Below are positions 20,233 through 28,979 of a stretch of DNA of 64,000 nt, in pieces. The notes under the pieces were generated by a model. The model was not told where the DNA came from. It saw only the letters and a program-made list of their open reading frames with translations, and did no database searches. Origin of the DNA: Pseudomonas sp. AL03 (GTDB lineage Bacteria > Pseudomonadota > Gammaproteobacteria > Pseudomonadales > Pseudomonadaceae); assembly GCF_029960815.1 (NCBI RefSeq), contig NZ_JASBRE010000006.1, positions 166,349 to 230,348 of the forward strand, read 5' to 3'. Numbering within the stretch: position 1 is the stretch's first letter; each line of letters opens with the position of its first letter. A program made the position numbers and the translations under genes.

Positions 20233-20787
20233 ATGTTCCGCCGTCTCGCTTTACTGGCTGTGGCCGTGCTGCTCAGTGCCTGCGCCAACCAGGTCAATCA
20301 TGACTTCGATGCCAGCCGCGACTTCGCCGCCTATCGCAGCTGGAGCTGGAAAGACCCTGCCCTGCAATATCGCCCCGATGACCCACGGATCAAGAGCGAC
20401 CTCACTGAACAACGCATCCGCCAATCCGTGGCCGATCAGCTGGATCAGCGTGGCCTGCGTCCGGCTGCCGCTGGAAAAAAGGGCGATTTGAGCGTGCAAA
20501 CTTATCTGATCGTCGAACAGCGCCAGCAACAAGTGACCACCCACTACGGCGGCGGTTGGGGTGGTCCGTGGAATGGCTACTGGGGTGGGCCGATGTACAA
20601 CGAAACCCGTAACGTCAGCTACAACGTAGCGATCATCCAGATCGACCTGCTGGATGGCAAGGACGGCAAGCTGGTGTGGCGCGGCAGTGACGAGCAGATG
20701 CTCAGCAGTACGCGGAATCCGTCTGATCGCGCCAATGCGATACGTGAAACAATCGGGCGAATCCTCGCCAACTATCCACCGAAATAA
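20233..20787 (+). CDS. DUF4136 lipoprotein (paralogue of the preceding gene)
   Basis: A 184-residue lipoprotein with lipobox LLSAC (Cys17). The domain layout repeats that of its neighbour: YRSWSWKDPALQY, DQRGLRPA, a short Gly/Trp/Tyr-rich segment (HYGGGWGGPWNGYWGG), then IIQIDLLDGKDGKLVWRGS. The two genes are clearly tandem duplicates that have diverged. The role is unknown. Confidence 0.9.
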   Translation: MFRRLALLAVAVLLSACANQVNHDFDASRDFAAYRSWSWKDPALQYRPDDPRIKSDLTEQRIRQSVADQLDQRGLRPAAAGKKGDLSVQTYLIVEQRQQQVTTHYGGGWGGPWNGYWGGPMYNETRNVSYNVAIIQIDLLDGKDGKLVWRGSDEQMLSSTRNPSDRANAIRETIGRILANYPPK

Positions 20788-20798
20788 ACACCACCCAA

Positions 20799-20836
20799 AC
20801 ACTGTGGGAGCAAGCTCGCTCCCACAGTGTTTTTTG
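20799..20836 (+). terminator. REP-derived terminator hairpin
   Basis: ACACTGTGGGAGC at 20799 pairs with GCTCCCACAGTGT ending at 20830 and is followed by T5-G. A REP-type palindrome seems to serve as rho-independent terminator for the DUF4136 pair. Confidence 0.75.
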
Positions 20837-20939
20837 TTGTCTGCACTGGCATGTCGCCAGCAGTCCCGCCAAGTCTTGTCTACACTTCTGTTCACCCATG
20901 GAGGTAGCCCTCGGCTGTGCACCGGCAAAGGAGTGTGCG

Positions 20940-22922
20940 ATGTCTCCCCGTTTGCAGTTACGCAGCCCGTCCCGGCAACGGGGGGCGATCGGTTTGATGG
21001 CGGCGCTGACATTGGGCATGGCCCTGATGTTCTTGCTGCTCGTGGTCGACAGCGGTCGTTTGTACCTGGAAAAACGCGACCTGCAGCGCGTAGCGGACAT
21101 GGCCGCCCTTGAAGCGTCTACCCGAGGGGGGGATTGCGCTGCTGGCAACACCGCCACCGTCTATGCCACCGACAGCGCAAACCGCAACGACTTCACCCTT
21201 CCTGACCCCAATCGCAATCTGCTGGTCGCTTGCGGCACCTTGACCCTGGATGCCAATAACCTTCGGGTATTTGGCGCCGACCCAAGCAAGAGCGAAGCCA
21301 TTCGGGTGATCGCCAGCCATTCGGTCCAGCAGAGTTTCGCCGGCGGTGTCGGCGCCCTGTTCGGTGGCGCCCCACGTGGAGCGACCATTAACCTGACGGC
21401 CACCGCTGTGGCCGCATTACCGCCACCCCTGGCTTCGCTGACCATCCGCAGTACGGCGCTGAGCGTCGATACCAGCAAGTCCGCCACGCTCAACGCGCTG
21501 TTCGGCGGTTTGCTGGGCGGCAATGTCAACATCACTGTGGCGGGCTGGAACGGGTTGGTGAACACCAACATCAGCCTGCTCGGTTACCTCGACCGACTGA
21601 AGGTCGACCTTAACCTCAGCACCGCCGGGTATGACCAGGTGCTGGGCACTACCGTTGCCGTCAGCCAACTGGTCCAGACTGTCGTCAATGTGCTGGACCC
21701 TGGCGGCACGCTCGGCGCGACGGCGACAATTGGGAGTTTGCAGGCGCTCAAGGTCGCGGCTGGCACGACGACGGTGGTACTCGGTAACCTGCTGCACGTC
21801 GAGACTGGCAGCAACATTTCGGCGCTGGCGACCAATCTGAAGGTGTTCGACCTGATCGAAGCTGTCGTGCAACTGGCCAACAAGAAAAACGGCCTGGTGG
21901 CGACGTTGCCGATCAATCTGGCAGGCCTGGCGCAAATCACCGCCCGGGTGCAGGTGCTGGAGCCTCCGCAGCTGTCGGCCATCGGTAATCCGAAAAACGC
22001 CGCGCTGGCTCCATTGGGGCCCAACCGCATCTATGTGCGAACTGCCCAGATCAGGACATTGCTGTCGATCGACTTGCCGGTGCTCAATTCCATCGTGGCG
22101 CTGATCAATGCGGTGGCTGATCTGGCAGGCCCGCTGACCAACACACTGAACGCCTTGCTCAATCTCAACCTGGTGGGAGTGCTCAATTCACTGACCTGTG
22201 CCTTGCTCGTGCCCTGTCAGACTCCCGACATCATCGTGCTGCCGCCACCGATACGTATCGACGTGGCGCTGGACGTTGCCAGCGCCAACAGCTATGTCAC
22301 TGCCTACAGTTGCGTCAGTACCACCAACAAAACCCTGACCACCAACACCAGCACTTCGCTGGTAAATCTGAAGATCGGCAAGATCGATCCAGCCACCGCT
22401 TTCGGCAGCAACACCACGCCACCGGCGGTAGTGGTGCAGCCGTTGAAGGTGATCGATATCGGGGTGAAAACCTGTATGAGGATTCTGCTCCTGCCCATCT
22501 CCTGCGACCCACGGATTCCGGGCGTCGGCGGCGGCATCAGTATCATGGCCGACACGACCGTGGCGCAGAACGCCAACATGCCCCACGTCTATTCTGCACC
22601 GCCGGCCACCAGCCTGCCGGAGATCAACCAGCCACCGTTCTACTATTCCTATTCCACCAGCAATATCGTCAGCAGCCTTACCGACACGCTGACCAATCTC
22701 AAGGTCGACATGTACGGCCCGACGGGCAGTCTGGTCGGTGGTCTGGGGGTGATCCTCAGCAGCGTCACAACATTGCTGGTCAACGCGATCAACAGCGTGC
22801 TCAGCCCGTTACTCGACGCCTTGATCAACACGCTGCTGCTCAGTCTGGGAATCGATCTGAACAAGGTCGATGTCGGCGCCAACCTCAGTTGTCACTCAGG
22901 ACGAGCGACGCTGGTGATCTGA
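20940..22922 (+). CDS. tadG: TadG-like Flp pilus assembly protein
   Basis: A 660-residue protein with the Tad-type N-terminus RGAIGLMAALTLGMALMFLLLVVDSGRLYLEKRDLQRVAD (about residues 14-53): one membrane helix followed by a long periplasmic part rich in small and hydrophobic residues. The rest has many L-N-x-L repeats but no catalytic motif. AAAGGAG lies seven bases before the ATG at 20940; a start 14 codons earlier lacks an SD. Its 3' end overlaps the convergent pprA by 31 bases. The location at the edge of the tad locus supports a role in Flp pilus assembly or anchoring. Confidence 0.82.
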   Translation: MSPRLQLRSPSRQRGAIGLMAALTLGMALMFLLLVVDSGRLYLEKRDLQRVADMAALEASTRGGDCAAGNTATVYATDSANRNDFTLPDPNRNLLVACGTLTLDANNLRVFGADPSKSEAIRVIASHSVQQSFAGGVGALFGGAPRGATINLTATAVAALPPPLASLTIRSTALSVDTSKSATLNALFGGLLGGNVNITVAGWNGLVNTNISLLGYLDRLKVDLNLSTAGYDQVLGTTVAVSQLVQTVVNVLDPGGTLGATATIGSLQALKVAAGTTTVVLGNLLHVETGSNISALATNLKVFDLIEAVVQLANKKNGLVATLPINLAGLAQITARVQVLEPPQLSAIGNPKNAALAPLGPNRIYVRTAQIRTLLSIDLPVLNSIVALINAVADLAGPLTNTLNALLNLNLVGVLNSLTCALLVPCQTPDIIVLPPPIRIDVALDVASANSYVTAYSCVSTTNKTLTTNTSTSLVNLKIGKIDPATAFGSNTTPPAVVVQPLKVIDIGVKTCMRILLLPISCDPRIPGVGGGISIMADTTVAQNANMPHVYSAPPATSLPEINQPPFYYSYSTSNIVSSLTDTLTNLKVDMYGPTGSLVGGLGVILSSVTTLLVNAINSVLSPLLDALINTLLLSLGIDLNKVDVGANLSCHSGRATLVI

Positions 22923-25645
22923 TCGTCGGCGGCAATCGGCAGTTCGATACAAAACCGTGCGCCCTCGATCGAGTTTCTGACGCTCAGTTTTCCGCCCATG
23001 TTCTCGACGATGCCGTAACTCACCGACAACCCGAGCCCGGTGCCGACACCCACGGGTTTGGTGGTGAAGAACGGTTCGAAAATCCGCTCCAGCAACCGTG
23101 GATCGATACCACCGCCGTTGTCCTCGACCCACAGCCGCACCGACTGCGCATCATGTTCGGCGTACACCGAGATCCACGGTTTGAACTCGCGGTCGGCCTC
23201 GCGTTTACCGAGCAACGCATCCCGCGCGTTAACCATCAGATTGATCAACACCTGTTCGAGTTGATCAACATAACCGCGCACCTGCACGTCGAATCCAGTG
23301 TCGCTGACCCGCAGGTCGACCCCTTTGCCGCGCATCCCTTCGGCCAGCAGCGACAGCGTGCCTTCGATGGCTTGCGCCGGATTAAACGGATGCTGCTCGA
23401 TCTCCGAGCGGCGGCCAAATACCCGCATGTGATCCACCACCCGGGCGGCGCGCTGCACCTGGGCATCGATGCGGTTGAGCTTGTCGGTCAGGTAATCGAT
23501 TTGAGCATCGCCGTTGTTCAGACGCTTGAGCACATTGACGATGGCCATGCGCATCACGTTCAGCGGCTGGTTGATTTCATGGGCCAGCCCCGTGGCCATT
23601 TCGCCAAGGGTGGCCATTTTGGCGCTCTGGGTGAGCTGCTGCTGGGAGCGGCGTACTTCGGTGTTGTCGCGGCCCACGGCCTGAATCTCCAGCAAGCGGC
23701 CGTCCTCATCAAACACCCCGCGATCCGACCAGACCCACCAGGCATGTTCCCGTCCCGGCAGTTGCAGGTTGATTTCCGCGGTGCTGACCGGGAATTCCGG
23801 GCTCAGCTGGCCGAGCCGCTGGAGAAATGTTTCGCGCTGTTCTTGCGACATCCAGGTGCCCAGATTAACCCCTGGCAATTGCTCGGGCTGGCACTCCAGA
23901 TACGTCGCCAGCGGACGGTTGCCGAAGGTCAGGGTCAGGTCGGGGCGGTAGCGGCAGATCATCGCCGGCGAGTCTTCCACCAGGATCCGGTAACGTTCTT
24001 CACTCTGTTTCACCTGCTCGGCGGCCAGGGTCGCTTCGGTGACGTCGAGCCACAGGCCGACGGCTTCCACCGGCAGGCCAAGGTCATCGCGCAGCAGTCT
24101 GGCTTCATCGAGCATCCAGTGGTAATCGCCGCGACTGTCGCGCAACCGGTAGCGGGTACGAATCGAACCTTCTCGCAACAGGCGTCGGGTGCGCTCGAAA
24201 TACTGATCGCGGTCCTCGGGATGAACCCTTTCAACCAACGTCCCCGCCGCGCAATCTACCAGTGTCCAGCCGAGCAGCGGCAGCAGGCTGTCACTGAAAA
24301 ACGTCGGTTGCAGGGCACCTTCGACATAGCGCTGCACGTAGATCACCGCCGGTGAACTGGCGATCAGATTGTCCAGTCGGGCATGGGCCGCTGCAGCGTT
24401 TTGCTCCTGGTTTTTGATGTCGCTGATGTCGAGCATGAAACCCACCAATCGCCGGTTTTTGCCAACGCCCAGGGCCTGTCCCTGCAGGCGATACCAGTTC
24501 GGGGTTTGTGCCAGGCGCACGCACAGCAGTAACGGGGTGTCTTCGTCCTGTAAGGCTTGCAGGCGACTGCTCAGCTCTTCACGGTCGGCGGGATGCACCT
24601 GATCAAGCCAGTTGTGCAGCGGCAATCGGGCGCTCGCAAGGTTCAGGTTACTGGCCAACGACGGCGCCAATTGCACCTCGCGACTGTCGCTGAACACCTC
24701 CCACCATCCGGTGCCGAGCAAGGCTTGCAGCGACTCCAGTCGCTCCAGTTGCAGATGGTGCCGGTGCTCGCGCAAACGCTCCAGCAATGGGCCCGCGAGC
24801 GCGGCGGCGAGCTGCAACCAGTCGCGATCATTCATGTCGGGTGCATGTTGCTGCACCGGATAAAAGCCACACAGCAACCAGGCGACCACACCCTGAGCAT
24901 CGTGATAGGGCACCGCGAACCCTTCGGCATTGCCGAAGATGCCTTGCAAACGGGGGTGTTCACCGGGGGTCAGGCGTTGCGGCGCAGAGCCGTTCAGGCT
25001 GTCGAGGCCGGTGCCCAGGCGCTGAGCGTCTTGCCACAATTGGGGCGCATCGAACGCTGCATCATGCTGATGGATCTGCCAGCCTTCCTCCTGTTCATCG
25101 AGCAAGGCCACCGCGACGCATGGAATGCGAAAGCGCTGGGTCAGGCCTTGCAATTGTTCCACAAACACCTCGGGCAGGCGCGTCAGGCTGCACAGGCGTA
25201 ACTGCTCGCCGATCTGCGCCGCGAGCAACTGGCATTGCTCGCGGCTGCGCGATTGTCGGCGTTCGAGCAGCAAGTCGCCGATGTCCAGCATCTGCAACAG
25301 CCAGGCATCGGCTAACGGCTGGACCCAGCCGCGCAGGTGCAGGGGTTGTCCGCCGAGGCTGTAAAAATCAAGATCCAGTGTCTGTCCCAGCCAATCCGCA
25401 GGCGAGCCTTCAACGGCGAGGCAGCTGTGGGGCATGAGGAAATCGAGGAGGTACGGTGCTTGTGCCGCGGGCGTCTGCTGGGCCAGCACATGCCGCAGCG
25501 GGCCGGTCAGGTGAATCACTCGACCTTCGACATCCAGATGCACCTGCAAGCCGACACCTTGCACACTCAGGGTGTCTGACGTGTCCAGCGGCTGAGGCGG
25601 ATGGCGGTTCAGCAGGCGGCCGAAGAGTTTGTCTGCGGAACTCAA
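22892..25645 (-). CDS. pprA: PAS-containing sensor histidine kinase PprA
   Basis: A 917-residue cytoplasmic-looking kinase with no clear membrane span. It has several PAS-like modules, then the H-box GLAHEINQPLNVMRMAIVNV (phosphoacceptor His near residue 690), and HATPase motifs NLMVNARDAL, VEDNGGGI and VGTGLGLSVSYGIVENMGG. The enzyme class is certain. The name comes from its place next to tadF, fppA and pprB, as in P. aeruginosa, where PprA-PprB controls Flp pili and other adhesive factors. Its start overlaps the tadF stop by four bases. Confidence 0.88.
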   Translation of the reverse strand: MSSADKLFGRLLNRHPPQPLDTSDTLSVQGVGLQVHLDVEGRVIHLTGPLRHVLAQQTPAAQAPYLLDFLMPHSCLAVEGSPADWLGQTLDLDFYSLGGQPLHLRGWVQPLADAWLLQMLDIGDLLLERRQSRSREQCQLLAAQIGEQLRLCSLTRLPEVFVEQLQGLTQRFRIPCVAVALLDEQEEGWQIHQHDAAFDAPQLWQDAQRLGTGLDSLNGSAPQRLTPGEHPRLQGIFGNAEGFAVPYHDAQGVVAWLLCGFYPVQQHAPDMNDRDWLQLAAALAGPLLERLREHRHHLQLERLESLQALLGTGWWEVFSDSREVQLAPSLASNLNLASARLPLHNWLDQVHPADREELSSRLQALQDEDTPLLLCVRLAQTPNWYRLQGQALGVGKNRRLVGFMLDISDIKNQEQNAAAAHARLDNLIASSPAVIYVQRYVEGALQPTFFSDSLLPLLGWTLVDCAAGTLVERVHPEDRDQYFERTRRLLREGSIRTRYRLRDSRGDYHWMLDEARLLRDDLGLPVEAVGLWLDVTEATLAAEQVKQSEERYRILVEDSPAMICRYRPDLTLTFGNRPLATYLECQPEQLPGVNLGTWMSQEQRETFLQRLGQLSPEFPVSTAEINLQLPGREHAWWVWSDRGVFDEDGRLLEIQAVGRDNTEVRRSQQQLTQSAKMATLGEMATGLAHEINQPLNVMRMAIVNVLKRLNNGDAQIDYLTDKLNRIDAQVQRAARVVDHMRVFGRRSEIEQHPFNPAQAIEGTLSLLAEGMRGKGVDLRVSDTGFDVQVRGYVDQLEQVLINLMVNARDALLGKREADREFKPWISVYAEHDAQSVRLWVEDNGGGIDPRLLERIFEPFFTTKPVGVGTGLGLSVSYGIVENMGGKLSVRNSIEGARFCIELPIAADDQITSVARPE

Positions 25646-26082
25646 AATTGCAGGCTCGAACTGGCGGTGAGGGTTGCCGGCAGATTGGGCACCTGGCCAA
25701 TCCCCGGCAGGTTCAGAAACGGGATGACCTGCTGCAGTTTGCTGGTGGGGTAGTTGATGCTGACCTTCAACACCCCGCCCACGTAGGTGGCGCTGGCGTC
25801 GGTGGCGATATTGAAATTCAGTGCGGCGGGAATCCAGGCCAGTTGCCGGCTCAATTCCGTGGTGGCGACGGTTATTACCGCGGTGTCGTACCCGGGGGTG
25901 CTTGGGTCCAGTGCCACGCTTCGGCGCACGGCTTCGGCGGTCGACTGGTTGAACGATTGCATCAGCAACAGCGGCAGACTGTACGTGACAATCCCATAAA
26001 ACACGGCGAAAAAGATGAGGAACACCAAAGCGAATTCAATCGCTACAGCGCCTTTTTGCTTGCGGGGGAGGCCTGTTTTCAT
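25642..26082 (-). CDS. tadF: TadE/TadF-like minor pilin
   Basis: A 146-residue pseudopilin-type protein. The N-terminus KQKGAVAIEFALVFLIFFAVFYGI has the TadE signature: a basic head, then G-A-V-A-I-E-F at about residues 10-16 and a hydrophobic helix; FppA would cut just before the helix. I start at MKTGLPRKQKG, which has CAGGGT upstream; an ATG eight codons earlier has no SD. It is coupled to pprA by a four-base overlap and divergent from fppA. Confidence 0.85.
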   Translation of the reverse strand: MKTGLPRKQKGAVAIEFALVFLIFFAVFYGIVTYSLPLLLMQSFNQSTAEAVRRSVALDPSTPGYDTAVITVATTELSRQLAWIPAALNFNIATDASATYVGGVLKVSINYPTSKLQQVIPFLNLPGIGQVPNLPATLTASSSLQF

Positions 26083-26156
26083 GACTGCGTCTACCCTGAC
26101 ATTCACTACGTGATATCAGCATAGAATCATTCAGCCAAAACGGGCGTTTTTTACGG

Positions 26157-26627
26157 ATGCAGAGCTTTGTCCTACTGATCTGGCTGACGCTATGCGCAGC
26201 ACAGGATGCTCGAGAACGGCACATCGCCAATGGCCTGACCCTTGGCGCAGGAGTGTTGGCGCTGGCCTATCTGCTGTGGACAGGCACCACCTGGCTGGGG
26301 GCCGAGGCGGGGCAGGGCGGTTGGGCTTGTTTGCTTGCGCTGGCCTTTACCTTGCCCGGTTATGCGCTCAGACGCCTGGGCGCAGGCGATGTGAAACTCA
26401 TGACCGCCCTGGGGCTGGCGACGGACGGTATGCACCTGCTCGGCGTGTTCATCGGCGCCGGATTGAGCAGTGTGCTCTGGCTGCTGCTGGCGCCAAGAGT
26501 CTGGCTTCATATGGGGCAAGGGCTTAGGCATCGTCTTCGATATCTGGGGCCTGGAATGTCAAAAAAACAGCCCTTTGCGCCCTTCGTGCTGGTAGGCCTG
26601 TTGCTCACACTTGTCTGGCTCCACTAG
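26157..26627 (+). CDS. fppA: Prepilin peptidase FppA (A24 family, short form)
   Basis: An inner-membrane aspartyl protease that matures the Flp prepilin and the TadE/F pseudopilins. At 156 residues it is the CpaA type, without the methyltransferase domain of PilD. The two catalytic aspartates are visible: Asp17 in AAQDARERHIANGL and Asp78 in GAGDVKLM. Five to six hydrophobic segments are present. It is divergent from tadF and precedes pprB. Confidence 0.9.
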   Translation: MQSFVLLIWLTLCAAQDARERHIANGLTLGAGVLALAYLLWTGTTWLGAEAGQGGWACLLALAFTLPGYALRRLGAGDVKLMTALGLATDGMHLLGVFIGAGLSSVLWLLLAPRVWLHMGQGLRHRLRYLGPGMSKKQPFAPFVLVGLLLTLVWLH

Positions 26628-26729
26628 CCACTGGTTCTGTGTACAGAGTCGGAAAGTACGTCTACTTTCAAACCAGTAGTTGTACCGCCTGTGGCTGTCG
26701 GTACAGGAGTGGTCAGCAGGGAGTTGCAC

Positions 26730-27512
26730 GTGAACAAGCCTACCTCGGCAATGAAAATCCTCGTGGTCGACGATCAGCGGTTGATCGTTGAGCAGCTTTG
26801 TGAGTTTCTTGAGCGCAGCGGTTATCGCTGTGTGCCTTGCGAGTCCAGCCGGCAGGCGGTCGAGCGTTTCAGTGAGGACGAGGCGATCGGCCTGGTGCTC
26901 TGTGATTTGCACATGCCCGGCCTGGACGGGATTCAATTGGTTCAGGCGTTGCAGCGGCTATCCGGCAAGCACCGGGCATTCGAGGCGATCATGCTCACCG
27001 GGCGTGCGGACAAACAGGATGTGATCAAGGCGTTGCGGGCCGGGTTTGCCGATTATTATCAGAAGCCAATTGATCTGCATGAGTTGCTCGACGGGATTGC
27101 GCGTCAGCAAGTGGCGTGGCAGGAGCGGCAGAAGAGTGTGCAGCTGGGGCATTTGAATCAGAAGCTGCAGTATCTTTCCGAGTCGATCGATGATCTGTAT
27201 CAGGATCTGGATAAGGTTCGGCGTGGGCCGCGGTTGTCGGTTTCCCCTGATGACGATGTCAGTGCTGTGGATCGGGTTGAGATTCCGGCGATTTTCAGTC
27301 ATCTGTCGCCAAGGCAGTTGGATGTGGCGCGGTTGGTGGGCAAGGGGCAGACCAATTATCAGATTGCCTGTGAGTTGGGGATTACCGAGAACACGGTGAA
27401 GCTTTATGTGTCGCAGGTGTTGCGGTTGACGCATATGCATAATCGGACGCAGTTGGCGCTTGCTTTGATGCCCAGTCATTCCGGGTTGCGGCAGCGGGTC
27501 ACCGCTCACTGA
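26730..27512 (+). CDS. pprB: Response regulator PprB (receiver plus LuxR-type HTH)
   Basis: A 261-residue regulator. The receiver has the acidic pair DD near residues 14-15, phosphoacceptor Asp59 in VLCDLHMPG and Lys in YQKPI. A helical linker follows, then a LuxR/NarL HTH with LSPRQLDVARLVGKGQTNYQIACELGITENTVK. I prefer the GTG at 26730 because GGGAG lies seven bases upstream; the ATG at 26751 has none and the frame can also be extended to 26691. In P. aeruginosa PprB directly activates the flp-tad genes; the same target is likely here. Confidence 0.88.
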   Translation: MNKPTSAMKILVVDDQRLIVEQLCEFLERSGYRCVPCESSRQAVERFSEDEAIGLVLCDLHMPGLDGIQLVQALQRLSGKHRAFEAIMLTGRADKQDVIKALRAGFADYYQKPIDLHELLDGIARQQVAWQERQKSVQLGHLNQKLQYLSESIDDLYQDLDKVRRGPRLSVSPDDDVSAVDRVEIPAIFSHLSPRQLDVARLVGKGQTNYQIACELGITENTVKLYVSQVLRLTHMHNRTQLALALMPSHSGLRQRVTAH

Positions 27513-27544
27513 AAATGTGGGCGACCTGTATTGGGTTGATTGAG

Positions 27545-27905
27545 TACATATCCGTTGCTGCGGTAACGGCCGCTTAGGGTTTCGCCCTTACGGCAACTCA
27601 CTTTTTTTACAAACGCCTAAAAAAAGTAAGCAAAAAAACGCTCGCCCCGAGCGTCCGGCCCCTCGCCTAGGCTCGGCGTTCCTTCGCTCCGGCATTCATC
27701 TGGGGGCATCGCCTCCGGTTGGCTTCGCTTCAACCTCCTCTCGATGTGTTCGACTGCGTCGAACGGCGCTTCGCGCCTACCCCCCAGATGAACACCTCCA
27801 CTCAGCCTACCGAAGGGGCGGGTGGATCAAGGTCAAGATCAAGAGCTGCAGGCGAGCTAACGCTCGGCCTGTTGAATGGTGAGAAGCGAAAGGCGTACCC
27901 GATTT
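27545..27905. repeat. Long complex intergenic repeat element
   Basis: A gene-free stretch with several nested palindromes: GGTAACGGCC-GCTTAGGGTTTCGCCCTTACGG near 27560-27592, CGCTCGCCCCGAGCG near 27641-27655, CGCCTAGGCTCGGCG near 27665-27680, TTCGACTGCGTCGAA near 27749-27763, and CATCTGGGGG (27707) pairing with CCCCCAGATG (27780). A run of A and AAAAAGTAAGCAAAAAAACG lies inside. From memory, closely similar DNA occurs many times in P. fluorescens genomes. No ORF in it looks like a protein. Confidence 0.7.
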
Positions 27906-27907
27906 AT

Positions 27908-27936
27908 TGTGGGAGCGAGCTTGCTCGCGAAAGCGG
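27908..27936. repeat. Single REP palindrome
   Basis: TGTGGGAGCGAGCTTGCTCG followed by CGAAAGCGG is the standard REP motif of this genome. It closes the right side of the long repeat and lies just past the end of the tad operon. Confidence 0.8.
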
Positions 27937-27967
27937 CAGTTCAGGCACAACAAATCCCGGATTAAGA

Positions 27968-28243
27968 CTACCCCCCCGTCCCACTGTCCACCGTCCCGCT
28001 CTCATACTGATCAAAGTACTCCGGGATCTCATGCTGATAGCTTTTCAGCCAGCGCTGCATGCTCAGCTCGCGCTCGGTCGCGGTTGAGGTTTGCGGTTTC
28101 TGGGAAGCCGCCTTGTTACTGCGTTGCAGTTGCAGCCAGCCTTCGGTTTCCTGCTGTTGGGCCGAGGCGGGGCCGGCGTCGATGGCGTGGGTGGTGAGGG
28201 GCAGGGCCAGCAGGCCGAGGCAGTAGAGGGCGGTCGGTTTCAT
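27968..28243 (-). CDS. DUF3613 small exported protein of the tad locus
   Basis: A 91-residue protein with signal peptide MKPTALYCLGLLALPLTTHA and a mature part carrying TEGWLQLQRSNKAAS and the segment RWLKSYQHEIPEYFD, typical of DUF3613 proteins found at the end of Pseudomonas tad operons. It starts 12 bases after tadD. The function is unknown; a pilus accessory role is inferred from position. Confidence 0.82.
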   Translation of the reverse strand: MKPTALYCLGLLALPLTTHAIDAGPASAQQQETEGWLQLQRSNKAASQKPQTSTATERELSMQRWLKSYQHEIPEYFDQYESGTVDSGTGG

Positions 28244-28255
28244 CAGGGCTTCTCC

Positions 28256-28969
28256 CTATTCACGGGGCGATGTGGCGACGGCGGCAACCTGGTTCGTGGC
28301 CGTCGGGCCGGGCTTGCTTGGGGTCTTGAGTCTTTCTGCGCGGGCCTGGGCTTCGGTGACCTGAGCGGGGCTCAGGCCGAGGCGGCTGACCAGTTCGGCG
28401 GCGCGGCTCCAGTCGTCCTGGTAGATCAGCAGCGTCACCAGATTCAACGCCGCCAGCTGATCACTCTGCTTGAGCTCCATGGCCGTCAGAAATTCGAAGC
28501 GCGCATCCTCGACGCGTAATTGATTGAGGTACACCACGCCCAGGTCGTTGCGGATTTTCTCGTCGGTGGGCGCTAGCCGTGCGGCCCGTTGCAAGTGGGC
28601 TTGGGCCAGGCCGTTGTCGCCCCTGGCGGCGGCGAGTTGGCCGAGGCCGTGTTCGGCTTCGGCGGCCAGGCAACTGCCGAGCAGGCTGCGGTATAACGGT
28701 TCGGCTTCGCTGCGACCCAGCAGTCGATAAACCTTGGCCTTGCGCAGGCGCACATCCGCCAGGTTGTCGGGCAGGCTTTGCAGGTTGGCGAGGCTGGCGT
28801 GCAGTTTGCCGTCATTGGCCATATCGTCGGCGAGGTTCAGCGACAGCTGTTCATCGGAGGTCAGCTTGGCGCAACTGGCGGTGTTGGTCAGGGCGCTCCA
28901 GGGTGTCGCGCCGTTACTCGCGCAACCGCCTAATAACAACAGACTCAAACCGGCAATGATGGCTTTCAT
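28256..28969 (-). CDS. tadD: TadD, TPR lipoprotein of Flp pilus assembly
   Basis: A 237-residue lipoprotein with signal peptide ending LLLLGGC (Cys16) and TPR-like repeats, for example GLAQAHLQRAARLAPTDEKIRNDLGVVYL. TadD is thought to act as the pilotin-like partner of the RcpA secretin. The ATG at 28969 has GAGGGAAC before it; the earlier ATG lies in the tadC-tadD junction. Ten bases separate it from tadC. Confidence 0.9.
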   Translation of the reverse strand: MKAIIAGLSLLLLGGCASNGATPWSALTNTASCAKLTSDEQLSLNLADDMANDGKLHASLANLQSLPDNLADVRLRKAKVYRLLGRSEAEPLYRSLLGSCLAAEAEHGLGQLAAARGDNGLAQAHLQRAARLAPTDEKIRNDLGVVYLNQLRVEDARFEFLTAMELKQSDQLAALNLVTLLIYQDDWSRAAELVSRLGLSPAQVTEAQARAERLKTPSKPGPTATNQVAAVATSPRE

Positions 28970-28979
28970 AACGTTCCCT

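Noticed and set aside
22310..24355. Plus-strand open frame of 681 codons across the tadG/pprA joint
   Set aside because: It overlaps TadG in another frame and PprA in antisense; low-complexity Gln/His/Arg-rich product.
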